From: Carboxylicivirga sp964602515
GTDB lineage: Bacteria; Bacteroidota; Bacteroidia; Bacteroidales; Marinilabiliaceae
Direction of reading: 5' to 3'
Assembly: GCA_964602515.1 (NCBI GenBank)
Contig: CAZRRJ010000001.1
Location: 310,001 to 374,000 of the forward strand
DNA: 64,000 bases
The position numbers were made by a program, and so were the translations under genes. Under the pieces are notes generated by a model. It did no database searches and was not told where the DNA came from. It saw only the letters and a list, made by a program, of their open reading frames with translations. Shown here in pieces: positions 26,819-35,877 of the stretch. The stretch's first letter is position 1. The number at the start of each line of letters is the position of its first letter.

Positions 26819-26879
26819 GCTACTTTTTCTCCGTGCTATTAAAGGCTCATGGAAAAAGTAGCGGGCGATTCCTCGCCCG
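26819..26879. repeat. Two adjacent strong hairpins in the gap after the cassette
   Basis: GCTACTTTTTC (26819-26829) pairs with GAAAAAGTAGC (26852-26862); directly after it CGGGCGA (26862-26868) pairs with TCGCCCG (26873-26879). The second hairpin is GC-rich in an AT-rich gap (26665-27008) that otherwise shows no gene. Terminator, small RNA or protein-binding site are all possible. Confidence 0.55.
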
Positions 26880-27008
26880 GCCATTTATGTTTGCTTTTCC
26901 ATCTAAACACCGGCTTATTTGCCCTGTTTTAAAGAGTAATGATTTGATGCTTTCATGATTTTGAAATTATAGTGCAGTAATTCCGCCCATTGTTAAACAC
27001 TTGTTTGT

Positions 27009-28010
27009 TTAATCCAGTCTGAAATAAGAAGCCAGCTGCTTTTCTTTGGATTTAGAAAATATCCATCCTGCCAAGCGTTCACCATTGTAGGTTAGTCTGC
27101 TGTTGAAGCGTCCGCCCATTGCTTTTAGTTCGTCTTTAATGGCTTTGGTTTCGCCAAATACTGCTACCGCTTTGGGCGAATACTCAACCATTGTACAACC
27201 GTCTTTTCTTCTTGGCGTTGGTACTGTTGAGTTATTTGGTGCGGTTCTGACGGCTTGGCAGATGTGGATGTTATCCTTGTTTCCTGCGATGTATGCAAAT
27301 TCTTCAATGATAATTTCTCTCGTGTAAACAGGGCATTTTTCAATTATCCACCCGTGATACTTGCTTTCGCCAAGGTAATAGCCTGCACCCATTGAGTACT
27401 TCTCCCGGTGCTCATAGTCTGCGTTGTACTCCGCCAGATAGGCCGTTTCTTCAAAATTGGTGGCATGCTTACGCATTTCTGAAAACAAGTCCCTTTTATG
27501 TTTTGAGAAACCGAGAATAACGGTGCGTTGGGTGCTACTTGCGAAGTAGTCTGTTTGGCTGTCGCTCTCATCCTGCTTTAATCTAGCTACGATAACCGCT
27601 TGAGCATATTCGGGTAAAATATCAGCAAAGCGTTTGCGCCCAATCTCCTTAATTTGCTCAATTCTTACTTTTACTTGTTCAGCTTTTTCGTCCTCTTGTT
27701 TCTTTTGGTTCTGTGCTTGTTGCAAGAGTATAGCAACTTCAAAACTATCCATAAATTGAGGGGCTACGCTGTTGAAGTAGTAGCCTATGCCAAATTTCTC
27801 TTTTAGAGGTCGGATTATGTCTGTCGTACCAAACTCCTTTGTTCTGAGGTTTATCAGCTTGTAACTGATACCCCATTGGTTTTCTGTAATATCGTACACT
27901 ATATAACTGTCGTAACTGTAACCCTCCATTTGGATTACCTGATTAACCTCTACCACCTGCTTAGCCCTGTCAATCTCTTTGTTTGTACCTAATAAAAACA
28001 CCTTGCTCAT
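27009..28010 (-). CDS. Conserved mobile-element protein with C-terminal GGRFN...GWIF motif
   Basis: A 333-residue soluble protein. The N-terminal part is unrecognised, the middle has a charged helix (QAQNQKKQEDEKAEQVKVRI), and the last 50 residues contain MGGRFNSRLTYNGERLAGWIF, a short motif found in many proteins of mobile elements and large viruses, of unknown biochemical role. Such genes often accompany Bacteroidetes conjugative elements between cargo and integrase. I do not recognise a catalytic site. Ten bases separate it from the next gene upstream. Confidence 0.65.
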   Translation of the reverse strand: MSKVFLLGTNKEIDRAKQVVEVNQVIQMEGYSYDSYIVYDITENQWGISYKLINLRTKEFGTTDIIRPLKEKFGIGYYFNSVAPQFMDSFEVAILLQQAQNQKKQEDEKAEQVKVRIEQIKEIGRKRFADILPEYAQAVIVARLKQDESDSQTDYFASSTQRTVILGFSKHKRDLFSEMRKHATNFEETAYLAEYNADYEHREKYSMGAGYYLGESKYHGWIIEKCPVYTREIIIEEFAYIAGNKDNIHICQAVRTAPNNSTVPTPRRKDGCTMVEYSPKAVAVFGETKAIKDELKAMGGRFNSRLTYNGERLAGWIFSKSKEKQLASYFRLD

Positions 28011-28028
28011 GTCTTGAATTTTAAGGGG

Positions 28029-28262
28029 TTACAGAAAAGAGAGAAGAATAAAAAGAAACAGGATTATTGCGCCCATACCAACCAACATGCAAAGTATGCC
28101 GCGGATGACAGGCAGGAAAATATACCATGCCAATAAAGCCCAAATAAATCCACTTCCCCAAATGGAGAATCCCAAAACCATCATTGCAATTTTCACAAGC
28201 CATTTTATGCCGGTTGGAAGGTAGGTGAACCGTTGTTTCCTGTTTTTTTCTATACTTCTCAT
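28029..28262 (-). CDS. Small membrane protein of unknown function
   Basis: From the internal ATG at 28262 the product is a 77-residue protein, MRSIEKNRKQRFTYLPTG..., with a hydrophobic region from about residue 24 to the end, probably two or three membrane helices. The frame is open further upstream to 28466, but that extension (rich in Ser, Lys and Arg) looks less like a natural N-terminus. Probably co-transcribed with the gene downstream. Function unknown. Confidence 0.55.
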   Translation of the reverse strand: MRSIEKNRKQRFTYLPTGIKWLVKIAMMVLGFSIWGSGFIWALLAWYIFLPVIRGILCMLVGMGAIILFLFILLSFL

Positions 28263-28466
28263 AACTTCTGACTTTTTTTTTGCCGTGCCGGAGCCGGTGA
28301 GGAGTAACCGTGTTTCAGGGGCAATGAGAAAGTAGTGTTTAGCCGCTGCCAGTTTTTTGTAAAAAATACGCTCGCCTACATTAAAAAGGGAAAGAGGAAG
28401 ATTTTTTACAAAACCCTTGTGGCCTGAACTTGAGGTGGCGTTAAGAACACGGAAATACTTTCGCAC

Positions 28467-28838
28467 CTGAACACGGTTACTCTGAGCCGCTTTCCAATCG
28501 AAGCAAAGAGGAAGAAGTATGGAAAGAGAAGTATAGAAAAAAGAAAATAGACAAACGTTCTTTTAACATTCAATCTATCCGTTTAGGCATTAATAGACAG
28601 TTTAAGAATGTAAGAAAACAAGCATTCCATTTTTAAGGGTTGGACAAGAAACACTCTTTTGAAAAACAGAAACCATTTTAAAGCATGGGTTCTTTTCAAA
28701 TGGGTGTTTGTGGGGTAGTGAGGCTATTGGGTTGTAGCTTTTCAGGAGAGAGCAGGTTTCCGGTCTTCCTGCAAAAGCGGAAAGGTAATTGCCGCAACGA
28801 GGGGAATTAACATAGAAAAAAATTAAGGCTTTTCATTT
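28467..28838. other. Gap without recognised gene
   Basis: About 370 bases with several short self-complementary stretches and no convincing reading frame. It separates the small membrane protein gene from the HTH pair and may contain the promoter of the former. Confidence 0.4.
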
Positions 28839-28868
28839 AAAAAAGCCCTGCAATGTTATAGAACGGGC
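28839..28868 (-). terminator. Probable terminator after the HTH genes
   Basis: On the minus strand a GCCC/GGGC stem (28865-28868 with 28845-28848) with further imperfect pairing is followed by six T residues (28839-28844), about 30 bases beyond the stop of the HTH gene. Confidence 0.55.
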
Positions 28869-28899
28869 ATACTATTCTCTTATAAAACCATAAAATATT

Positions 28900-29238
28900 T
28901 TACTCGGTTTTAATACCTTTCTTCTGTTTCTTTTCAAAGTTAGTACGGATGAAAGCCTGTACGTCACTTTCTTTATAGAAGGTTTTGTGGTATATTGTAT
29001 GGTAAGGCAATTCACCTGAACTGCGATAGCGTTGGAGGGTTCTTTTACTTACATGCAGCAACTCACATAAATCCTGATTATCGAATAACCTTTCTCCATC
29101 CAAAGTATTCTGTGGCTTGTTTAGGGCCTCCAGCATTTTATCCTGGTTGTCGAAGCGCTCCATGACACGTTTCATCCAGGATTCAAAAATTTCTTTGTCT
29201 ATAAACATACCACTACTTTTAGTCCATTTTATTTTCAA
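28900..29238 (-). CDS. Helix-turn-helix (MerR/excisionase-type) protein
   Basis: A 112-residue protein with a winged-helix/HTH_17 core in its middle: FDNQDLCELLHVSKRTLQRYRSSGELPYHTIYHKTFYKESDVQAFI (about 53-98). Small proteins of this kind, placed beside an integrase, usually act as excisionases or regulators of excision and transfer genes in Bacteroidetes elements. It overlaps its upstream paralogue by 20 bases, so the two are co-translated. Confidence 0.8.
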   Translation of the reverse strand: MKIKWTKSSGMFIDKEIFESWMKRVMERFDNQDKMLEALNKPQNTLDGERLFDNQDLCELLHVSKRTLQRYRSSGELPYHTIYHKTFYKESDVQAFIRTNFEKKQKKGIKTE

Positions 29239-29632
29239 TCAGGTAGTTTCTGCGAAAGTCGTTCAGTGAGCGAGGGTCTGCTTTTATTATCCGTTCATTA
29301 AGCCCCCGTTCAATCTCAGAGAGTTTGTACAGGCATTTCCCTCTAAGGATGGTATAGCTGATTAATTTGTCTTTTCTGAGCCGTTGAAGTGTTTTGGTAC
29401 TTATTTTAAGAAGCCTTGCCACTTCAAAACTATCCAGCCATATTTCCTGCTTTGTTTTTTGGCCAGCCTCCATGTGCTTTTCAACAAATACAGCAATCCG
29501 GTCTATTTTTTTTACAAGGTCTTTGTAAGCCTCACTATCTATTGTTATTACTTCCATAATCATGATGTAATTTTCAAGAATGCTGTAAAGGTCTAAAACA
29601 GTAGCAAGGCCATTTCCCAAGTTTGTACCCAA
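29219..29632 (-). CDS. Helix-turn-helix (excisionase-type) protein
   Basis: A 137-residue protein with the same domain as its neighbour: LDSFEVARLLKISTKTLQRLRKDKLISYTILRGKCLYKLSEIERGL (about 66-112). The in-frame start at residue 1 gives an N-terminus MGTNLGNGLATVLDLYS; a later Met (residue 24 or 26, IMIMEVITIDSEAYKD) is the more usual start in this family. Likely recombination directionality factor or transcription regulator. Confidence 0.8.
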   Translation of the reverse strand: MGTNLGNGLATVLDLYSILENYIMIMEVITIDSEAYKDLVKKIDRIAVFVEKHMEAGQKTKQEIWLDSFEVARLLKISTKTLQRLRKDKLISYTILRGKCLYKLSEIERGLNERIIKADPRSLNDFRRNYLIENKMD

Positions 29633-29740
29633 GTTGGGTGTTTTTTTGTGCAGTTTTTTTTAGTGGCTATAGAAACACAAAAGCCCTCACCAATAAAAGC
29701 GAAGGCTATTGTAATGATAACCCCCTAAGGGATTATTGGC

Positions 29741-30148
29741 TTAATTTAATGCTATCGATGAACCGTTGTTTGTAAAACCTGATAGTGGCAGGTGGAACCA
29801 AACATTATTCTGTTTATTCCTGTGACATTTATATAATGTATTTCCAACCCATTTCCGGAATATTTCGGCTTCTTTGGATGCAGTTCGATAAGCGATAAAA
29901 ATTAATGCTTCAAGGTTATACAATGTAATGTGTGCATTGCCATTTTCATATATTTGCGTCACATTTTCTTTTTGCAATATTCCTGATTTAAAAGCTGTCC
30001 TAAGGTTATTATTGACAGAACTAGTGAAAGTATTAAACAAATCAGCCATTTCGTACATGGTCATCCATAACATTCCATTTATAAAACAGGCACTAACAAC
30101 CAGCGTGTCATTGCTGTTACTTTTAATTTCAATATATCCACGTTTCAT
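29741..30148 (-). CDS. RhuM-like protein
   Basis: A 135-residue protein similar to the N-terminal domain of the RhuM family: LNTFTSSVNNNLRTAFKSGIL-like helix-turn-helix region, then HITLYNLEALIFIAYRTASKEAEIFRKWVGNTLYK. RhuM proteins are found on genomic islands next to integrases; they are probably DNA-binding (KilA-N/BRO-like), but the function is unknown. Shorter than full RhuM proteins, yet with no sign of a frameshift. It is 10 bases downstream of the integrase gene. Confidence 0.7.
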   Translation of the reverse strand: MKRGYIEIKSNSNDTLVVSACFINGMLWMTMYEMADLFNTFTSSVNNNLRTAFKSGILQKENVTQIYENGNAHITLYNLEALIFIAYRTASKEAEIFRKWVGNTLYKCHRNKQNNVWFHLPLSGFTNNGSSIALN

Positions 30149-30158
30149 AATTATTCAT

Positions 30159-31439
30159 TTAAAAGTTGGCTGTTTCTTTATATACGTGCTCTGAACTTTC
30201 TAACTTTTGGGATAAAATATTCATATCAGAGCTGATTTTGGCATTTGTTATACGGGCATATATTTGAGTAGTAGAAATATTGGTATGCCCAAGCATCTTA
30301 CTGACCGTTTCAATAGGCACACCTTTCGATAATGTGACAGTTGTGGCAAATGTGTGCCTGGCAACGTGGAAAGTGAGATTCTTATTAATGCCACATACAT
30401 CAGCAATTTCTTTCAAATAAGAATTGAGCTTCTGGTTGCTTATCACCGGTAAGAGGTAATTACTCTTTCCCTTATTTTCATACTTCTTTACTATCATTTG
30501 CGGGATGGCCAGCAAGGGTACATTTACCGGAATACCTGTCTTTTCACGCCTGGTCTTTATCCACAGGTTCCCGTCAAACGATTTTTGAATGTTCTCTTTT
30601 AAGAGGTTTTTAACATCAATATAGGCCAGTCCAGTGTAACATGAAAAAATGAATATATCCCTGATTTGTTCCAACCTTTTGGAGACCAATTCTTTTTTAA
30701 TAATGGCATGAAGCTCATCTTCGGTCAAATATCCCCTGTCAACTTTTTCAATTTTAATTTTGTAGTTGGCAAAAGGGTCTCCAAACATCCAGTTATTGTT
30801 CCTTGCAATAATTATAATGCGTTTAAAAAATTGCATGGTTTTAGCAGCCGTATTATTGCTGTAATTAAAATCAGCCTTTAGATACAACTCAAATCCGGTT
30901 ATAAAATCATAATTAATATCTCTTAAGGGAATATCGGACAGATTGTATTTTTTAGAAAGGTATTCAGCCAGTCGCATACGGGTTCTAAGGTATTTTTCCA
31001 ATGTAGTTTTAGTCCTGCTTTTACCAACTAATTTTTTTACATCTTCATTGTGCTTGTCAAATAATGCCAGTAGTGACTGCTGCTCCAGATGGTTGCCCAG
31101 GAAAACACTCCGTATTTTTTCAGCAGTTACCGAACCTGATTTTTCAAGCTCATAATAAATGTTGTTCAAACGTGTACGAATACTTTCCAGTGTGTTGTTA
31201 ATCCCTAATGCAGCGGAAGAACGCCCAACAACTTTATTTGTTTTGTTATCCCACTTTTCGGGCTCAATTTCCAGTTTAGAACTAAACTGTGTCCGTTGGC
31301 TGTTTAAGGTAACTCTTACCATGATGGTACCTTTTCCATTTTTGTTTAGCTGGCTTTTCTTAACGTAGAAAAGAATTTTAAAAGAACTACTCATAATCTT
31401 TACTTTTAAGTCTTTGACCTGGAGCAGGGCAATTTTCAT
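30159..31439 (-). CDS. int: Tyrosine site-specific integrase of the conjugative element
   Basis: A 426-residue phage-type integrase: N-terminal Arm-DNA-binding domain (VKKSQLNKNGKGTIMVRVTLN), SAM-like core-binding domain (about 115-215) and catalytic domain (about 230-405). Box II HVARHTFATTV (His and Arg), GHTNISTTQIYARI with the nucleophile Tyr, and a box I region YTGLAYIDV are present. In box I the usual catalytic Arg is an Ala, a deviation of the kind described for IntDOT-type integrases of this phylum. The upstream initiation region is close to the tRNA-Ser gene, whose 3' end is the likely attachment site. A shorter start at MSSSFKILFYVKK (residue 16) is also plausible and would match family length better. 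Confidence 0.9.
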   Translation of the reverse strand: MKIALLQVKDLKVKIMSSSFKILFYVKKSQLNKNGKGTIMVRVTLNSQRTQFSSKLEIEPEKWDNKTNKVVGRSSAALGINNTLESIRTRLNNIYYELEKSGSVTAEKIRSVFLGNHLEQQSLLALFDKHNEDVKKLVGKSRTKTTLEKYLRTRMRLAEYLSKKYNLSDIPLRDINYDFITGFELYLKADFNYSNNTAAKTMQFFKRIIIIARNNNWMFGDPFANYKIKIEKVDRGYLTEDELHAIIKKELVSKRLEQIRDIFIFSCYTGLAYIDVKNLLKENIQKSFDGNLWIKTRREKTGIPVNVPLLAIPQMIVKKYENKGKSNYLLPVISNQKLNSYLKEIADVCGINKNLTFHVARHTFATTVTLSKGVPIETVSKMLGHTNISTTQIYARITNAKISSDMNILSQKLESSEHVYKETANF

Positions 31440-31633
31440 TGTTTGCTCATCGGTGTAAAGAACAGGTTAATATTAAAATTATAAGTTGCTTTTAGTGGGA
31501 CATCTTGTGACAGGTCAGAGACTTAACAAGACAGGAAGTAACTATTTTATTTGGCGATTTTTTAGTTACTTAATAGTTACCAAACTCTGTCCTTTTTTGC
31601 CATTTTGAAGTCTTTTAGGTGTCTTCTTAGGAA

Positions 31634-31670
31634 TAAAAAAAGTCCTGTAAAACCTAGGTTTTACAGGACT
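31634..31670 (-). terminator. Terminator of tRNA-Ser
   Basis: A perfect palindrome of 30 bases (AGTCCTGTAAAACCT followed by its complement, 31641-31670) with a T-run on the minus strand (31634-31640). It lies 38 bases downstream of the tRNA 3' end. Confidence 0.85.
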
Positions 31671-31707
31671 TGTCCGTTCTTGACTCTTGTTTGTCTTTGA
31701 GTCCGAG

Positions 31708-31792
31708 CGGAGAGAGAGGGATTCGAACCCCCGGTACCTCGCGGTACAACGGTTTTCAAGACCGCCGCATTCGACCACTCTGCCATCTCTCC
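31708..31792 (-). tRNA. tRNA-Ser (UGA)
   Basis: An 85-base class II tRNA: 7-bp acceptor stem GGAGAGA/TCTCTCC, anticodon TGA read from 31756-31758 (TTTGA-type loop CTTGAAA), long variable arm, and T-arm GGGTTCGAATCCC. CCA is not encoded. Its 3' end faces the integrase gene, which makes it the probable integration site of the element. Confidence 0.95.
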
Positions 31793-32049
31793 AATATAAC
31801 TTAAAAGCCCATGATCATTGACTTTTTAGTTGTTAACACGTATTGTTAACGGATGCAAAAGTAGGATTTATTTTTAAACTGCAAAACAATTTTAATGTAA
31901 ATTTGTGAGGTGTTATTGAATCCAAATTCTATGTTTTTAGTTTAGAGCTTACTATCAATATTTTTTTGAAGGAAGAGTAAAGTAGTATTTAAGATATTAC
32001 AACAGTTACACCGTTTTTGTATATTAATATGATTGATGAATAGTTAGCC

Positions 32050-33486
32050 ATGAAAGTAATAAATATCACTATATTTTTATTTGTTTTATTAATTCAATGC
32101 TTTGCTCAGGATGCGCACTATTGGACGGAGCAATATGGTACGCGATCAATGCTTCTAAGTAATTCTATATCTGGCAGTGTTGAGGATTTGGGTGCTGTGT
32201 TTTATAATCCTGCACGATTGGGTTTAATTGAAAGTAATGTGTTTTTAATTAGTGGTAAGGTTTACCAATTGAGTACGTACGCATTTGATACAAAATCTGC
32301 TGAAGGCAGAACAACACCATCTTCGCAATCATCTTTTGGTGGTGCACCCAGTTTATTGGCGGGTACTTATCGTATTAAAGGGCTTGACAAGCATTCTTTT
32401 GCTTATTCATTTCTTGGACGACGACGAATGGATATTAATTTAACAGAAGGCAATAGTATTCATGGAGATGTGTTACCCGGTGTTACTGGAGAAGAATATC
32501 TGAGTGGTGATATGATGATGCAGAAGAAGTTTAACGAAGAATGGATGGGGTTATCATGGGCCTATGCACCTTACCCTCGTTTCAGTATTGGTATTACTAA
32601 TTTTTTATCTGTCCGTAAGCAGGATGTTGCTGATGCCATGCAGGTAAAAGCTTATACCAATGCACATGAAGTTGAGATGTATAGTAAAAATAGTAGTTAT
32701 AACTATTCGCACCTGGGCTTGGTGTGGAAGATTGGTATGGCCTGGCTGCAAGATGCATTTTCATGGGGTGTAACATTAACAGCGCCAATGGTATCTTTGT
32801 CAGGTGATGGATCGTTTAACTATGAGTGTATCTATACAGGTTTTAATGAAGTAGCTCCTGTTTATGAGAAGGATAATCAAGGTGATCTGAATATGACTTT
32901 TAAAACACCTTTATCCATAGCCGGTGGTTTAGGCATAAAGTTTAAGCGTGGTACCTTACATGGTAGTGCTGAATATTTTCATGGGGTGAATGAATATACT
33001 CTTATGACCAGTGCACCTTTTAAAGGTCAGAGTACAGGTGTTATGTATCAGGCTTTTCTTATTGATGAGTTAAAGCCGGTTTTTAATTTTGGTATTGGTT
33101 ATAACTATGTATTCAGCAAATCAGTTAATGCCTATATCAGTTACTCAACTGATTTCTCAGCAGCAGTGGTGGGTATGGATAGCAATACGACTATATCACG
33201 AACTTACGCATCAACGTTTAATTCTAATATATATCATTATGGAGGTGGGGTAGTGATGCATCTTAAACGTGCCGATATCACTCTGGGTGCTACATTAGCA
33301 TCAACAAACTATACTATGCGCCGTGTCATAGGCTTTCCAGAAATGGAAGGAGATAATACTCAGGATAATGAGAGACACACAAATGTTTATTGGAAGCGTT
33401 GGCGTTTTATAGTGGGTATTTCCATCCCTTTTTTAAGTGATTTTGCAAAAAAATGGGAGGATAAGTTATTAAATAGTGGTGAGTAG
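32050..33486 (+). CDS. FadL/OmpP1-like outer membrane transport protein
   Basis: A 478-residue beta-barrel protein with signal peptide (cleavage after CFAQ, residue 20) and the N-terminal pattern YWTEQYGTRSMLLSNSISGSVEDLGAVFYNPA, typical of OmpP1/FadL-like outer membrane proteins in Bacteroidetes (many close with NPA after AVFY). Alternating strands run to the C-terminus. The substrate, likely hydrophobic, is unknown. Stands alone downstream of tRNA-Ser, first gene of the apparent host backbone. Confidence 0.75.
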   Translation: MKVINITIFLFVLLIQCFAQDAHYWTEQYGTRSMLLSNSISGSVEDLGAVFYNPARLGLIESNVFLISGKVYQLSTYAFDTKSAEGRTTPSSQSSFGGAPSLLAGTYRIKGLDKHSFAYSFLGRRRMDINLTEGNSIHGDVLPGVTGEEYLSGDMMMQKKFNEEWMGLSWAYAPYPRFSIGITNFLSVRKQDVADAMQVKAYTNAHEVEMYSKNSSYNYSHLGLVWKIGMAWLQDAFSWGVTLTAPMVSLSGDGSFNYECIYTGFNEVAPVYEKDNQGDLNMTFKTPLSIAGGLGIKFKRGTLHGSAEYFHGVNEYTLMTSAPFKGQSTGVMYQAFLIDELKPVFNFGIGYNYVFSKSVNAYISYSTDFSAAVVGMDSNTTISRTYASTFNSNIYHYGGGVVMHLKRADITLGATLASTNYTMRRVIGFPEMEGDNTQDNERHTNVYWKRWRFIVGISIPFLSDFAKKWEDKLLNSGE

Positions 33487-33518
33487 GAAAAGAAAGAAAA
33501 AATTGGATTTGATTTTAA

Positions 33519-33556
33519 AATGATGACTGCATACATTTAAGCCTACAGTCATCATT
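33519..33556. terminator. Convergent hairpin
   Basis: AATGATGACTG (33519-33529) pairs with CAGTCATCATT (33546-33556) between the convergent genes ending at 33486 and 33565. Confidence 0.75.
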
Positions 33557-33564
33557 ATTAACGT

Positions 33565-34230
33565 TTAAAACTTTCCAAACTTAAAAACTATACCATAATT
33601 AAAGCCACGTAACATACCTTGAGATCCGATAACATTAGGCATAGGTGCGTTAATTGTTGTTTCCTTATAGCCTAAATTAATATCACTGGTGTAACGATAG
33701 GTAACGGATAAGCCTAAGCGGAAAAATTTAACCATGTTAAACTCTAGCTCAATCCCGGGCTCAAGTATAAAAAAAGCATCACTATCCTCATATGTTTCAT
33801 CGCAGTAATTATCGTTATCAGTTTCTTGCCAGTGCTTATTGTAAGCTACACCTCCTGCTCCTATCAAAATAGGGAATGAAACGTGTACGGGAAATTTTGC
33901 TGCTACAACAGGCTCAATAAGGAGTCCTCCATATCCACCAGAAAATTGGTATTCTTCATCAATCACAGGATCCAACTTCGGATCGGACACAAAGCCATAT
34001 CCACCCAGACCAATCCCAAAGTTATGGTCAATTAACCAGGCACCTCGTGCTCCCATAAAGAGGGCATCGTGATTGTTAACTTGTCCGTAGTTAATCATGA
34101 CAGCACCATAGCCACCATTTGAATGATTTCCTTTACTACCAAATATAGTTCTGACTTCGGAATTATTTTCCTGGGCATTTACTATATTAATTGCCATAAT
34201 AAAAGCTAGGATTACAATAAAATTCTTCAT
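33565..34230 (-). CDS. Outer membrane beta-barrel protein
   Basis: A 221-residue exported protein: signal peptide (MKNFIVILAFIMAINIVNAQ), then glycine- and aromatic-rich alternating strands ending in FNYGIVFKFGKF, typical of a small 8-stranded porin-like barrel. It is the last gene of the operon that begins with the ECF sigma factor at 36981. No specific function is visible. Confidence 0.7.
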   Translation of the reverse strand: MKNFIVILAFIMAINIVNAQENNSEVRTIFGSKGNHSNGGYGAVMINYGQVNNHDALFMGARGAWLIDHNFGIGLGGYGFVSDPKLDPVIDEEYQFSGGYGGLLIEPVVAAKFPVHVSFPILIGAGGVAYNKHWQETDNDNYCDETYEDSDAFFILEPGIELEFNMVKFFRLGLSVTYRYTSDINLGYKETTINAPMPNVIGSQGMLRGFNYGIVFKFGKF

Positions 34231-34273
34231 ATGCTTAGTATTAATTATTTATAATATATATGCTATAGTGTGT

Positions 34274-34780
34274 TTAAAATACAAAAGATGTAGTCACCGA
34301 TATGTTTGTGAGGTTAAGGCGAAAGTATTTCGGTCCAAAAAACTCAAAATTAGGTATGTAGTCGCACGATAACGTAAAAGGGTATTTTAAGAAACGGTAC
34401 TCCAATCCCACATATCCGTCAAAACCTGGTGATAAATAATTGCCATTATGGACTACTGGAGGAGCAAAAGGCCTGAAAACATTATTTGATTTTATCCGGG
34501 TGCGGTAGGCTATATGCCCCCCGTAGCCGTACGTTAAAAACCATTTACTTGAACTGCTTGGAAATGCCGGCTTATGAAAAACTCTTAATCCAGTTATAAG
34601 AAGGCTGTATTCTCCCTGTTGAATACTTGCCATTACACCATCTTTCTGGTTAATCATATGCTTATAAGATGCTCCCCAATAGGTTCCAAATGACAGGCGG
34701 ACTGCATTTTTATAATCCTGTCCCTTACTGTTTATTACGGTTATCAGAAGGAGTACTGCTACAATTTTCCACTTCATCAT
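34274..34780 (-). CDS. Hypothetical exported protein, probably beta-barrel
   Basis: A 168-residue protein with a signal peptide ending near KGQ (residue 21) and a beta-rich body ending in ITNISVTTSFVF-like aromatic strand. A segment KHMINQKDGVMASIQQGEYS is seen in small outer membrane proteins of this phylum. Located eight bases after the DUF4097-like gene, in the sigma/anti-sigma operon. Function unknown. Confidence 0.65.
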   Translation of the reverse strand: MMKWKIVAVLLLITVINSKGQDYKNAVRLSFGTYWGASYKHMINQKDGVMASIQQGEYSLLITGLRVFHKPAFPSSSSKWFLTYGYGGHIAYRTRIKSNNVFRPFAPPVVHNGNYLSPGFDGYVGLEYRFLKYPFTLSCDYIPNFEFFGPKYFRLNLTNISVTTSFVF

Positions 34781-34788
34781 CTCACGTC

Positions 34789-35877
34789 TTATTTATGACT
34801 TATTTCAAATGCAGCATCGCTAATATTTATCTGCACTTTTTCTTTAGCTGTTGTATCTTTGAAATTAAAGGTAATAGCCTCTGTTTCAATTTTTTCTTTC
34901 CAATTACTGGTTGCGGCAATTAATTCTCTTGGCAGGTTAATATTTCCTTTACATGCCATTATAGTACACTTATAAGCCGAAGGATTATCCATAATAATAT
35001 TACAATTAGCATATTGAGAGTTAATCTTTAATAATTTAAAGGACGATGACATACCCAGGCTTTTTAAACTACCATATTGCATTACCATATTAAACTCCTT
35101 ATTAAGTTGTGTTACTGAAAGATTGGAAAAATAGGTCTCTCCAAAAAGATAATCTAGTTGGTTAATGTTGTACTTATCGCGTTTCGATTGTAGTTTAATA
35201 AGGTCGCATTGGCCAATTTTTACTTCTGATGATTTAGAGTTGATATCTAATTGACCACCGCGTATAACCTGGGTTGTTGTAAAATTGAGGTCTATTGTGC
35301 TTTGTTTCAATGATTCTATTAAAACATTGCCAAAAGCCAGCTTAAGGTTATTATTGCCTGTTATATTTTTAGCCTGGAAATCACCATTTGATAAATTAAT
35401 ATTAAGGTTACCACTAAAGTTGGGAATAAATACGTTACCATAACGGTTATTAACCTTCAGGCTGATATGTTGTGGTATCTTTATAAAATAATCAATACGT
35501 GTGCTCGTGTTATCCGGCAGCTGCAAATTAGTGGCTTCTTTAATATTCTTAAAGAATGACGCATATTTGTTTCCAAATACTGTTTCGGCAACCATGTAGG
35601 CTGAGTTACCAGTTATTTTAAAATTTACATTATCTTTTACCTTTTTAAATTTTGCTTCGTTTTTTTCTGAGATAAAAAATGAGATTTCGATGTCAACAGA
35701 GTCCTTTTCCCATGTAGAGAAATGAATATTACCATATTTATTGTTGATTTCTAATGTTGATGACGGGAGAACGTAAAAAGACTCGAGGTGCTTTATTTCC
35801 TCCGATATAGACTGAGCCTGTAGCCAACTGGTTATTACTAGGAGCGAAATCAATGAATATATTTTATTACAACTCAT
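34789..35877 (-). CDS. DUF4097-like exported beta-helix protein
   Basis: A 362-residue exported protein (signal peptide ending near LQAQS, residue 23). The repeating pattern of short strands (LKVNNRYGNVFIPNFSGNLNINLSNGDFQAKNITGNNNLKLAFGNVLI) suggests a right-handed beta-helix as in DUF4097/GIN-type putative adhesins. Its start overlaps the end of the anti-sigma gene by 11 bases. These proteins are common in envelope-stress operons with ECF sigma factors; the role is unknown. Confidence 0.75.
   Translation of the reverse strand: MSCNKIYSLISLLVITSWLQAQSISEEIKHLESFYVLPSSTLEINNKYGNIHFSTWEKDSVDIEISFFISEKNEAKFKKVKDNVNFKITGNSAYMVAETVFGNKYASFFKNIKEATNLQLPDNTSTRIDYFIKIPQHISLKVNNRYGNVFIPNFSGNLNINLSNGDFQAKNITGNNNLKLAFGNVLIESLKQSTIDLNFTTTQVIRGGQLDINSKSSEVKIGQCDLIKLQSKRDKYNINQLDYLFGETYFSNLSVTQLNKEFNMVMQYGSLKSLGMSSSFKLLKINSQYANCNIIMDNPSAYKCTIMACKGNINLPRELIAATSNWKEKIETEAITFNFKDTTAKEKVQINISDAAFEISHK

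Larger units (their letters stand above)
6476..31707. mobile_element. Integrated Bacteroidetes conjugative element (tra type) at tRNA-Ser
   Basis: Contains mob genes, candidate oriT, the traA-traQ series, radC, HTH regulators and an integrase next to a tRNA. The coordinates give the minimal extent supported by recognised element genes. The signalling genes at 3837-6192 and perhaps the secreted hydrolase to their left are probably cargo, but no repeat of the tRNA 3' end was found in the window to set the left border. The tra genes are visibly GC-richer than the cargo cassette at 22440-26664. Confidence 0.85.

Noticed and set aside
31641..31670. Perfect palindrome as an integration core site
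   Set aside because: Its position after tRNA-Ser with a T-run on the tRNA strand fits a terminator; no second copy was seen elsewhere.
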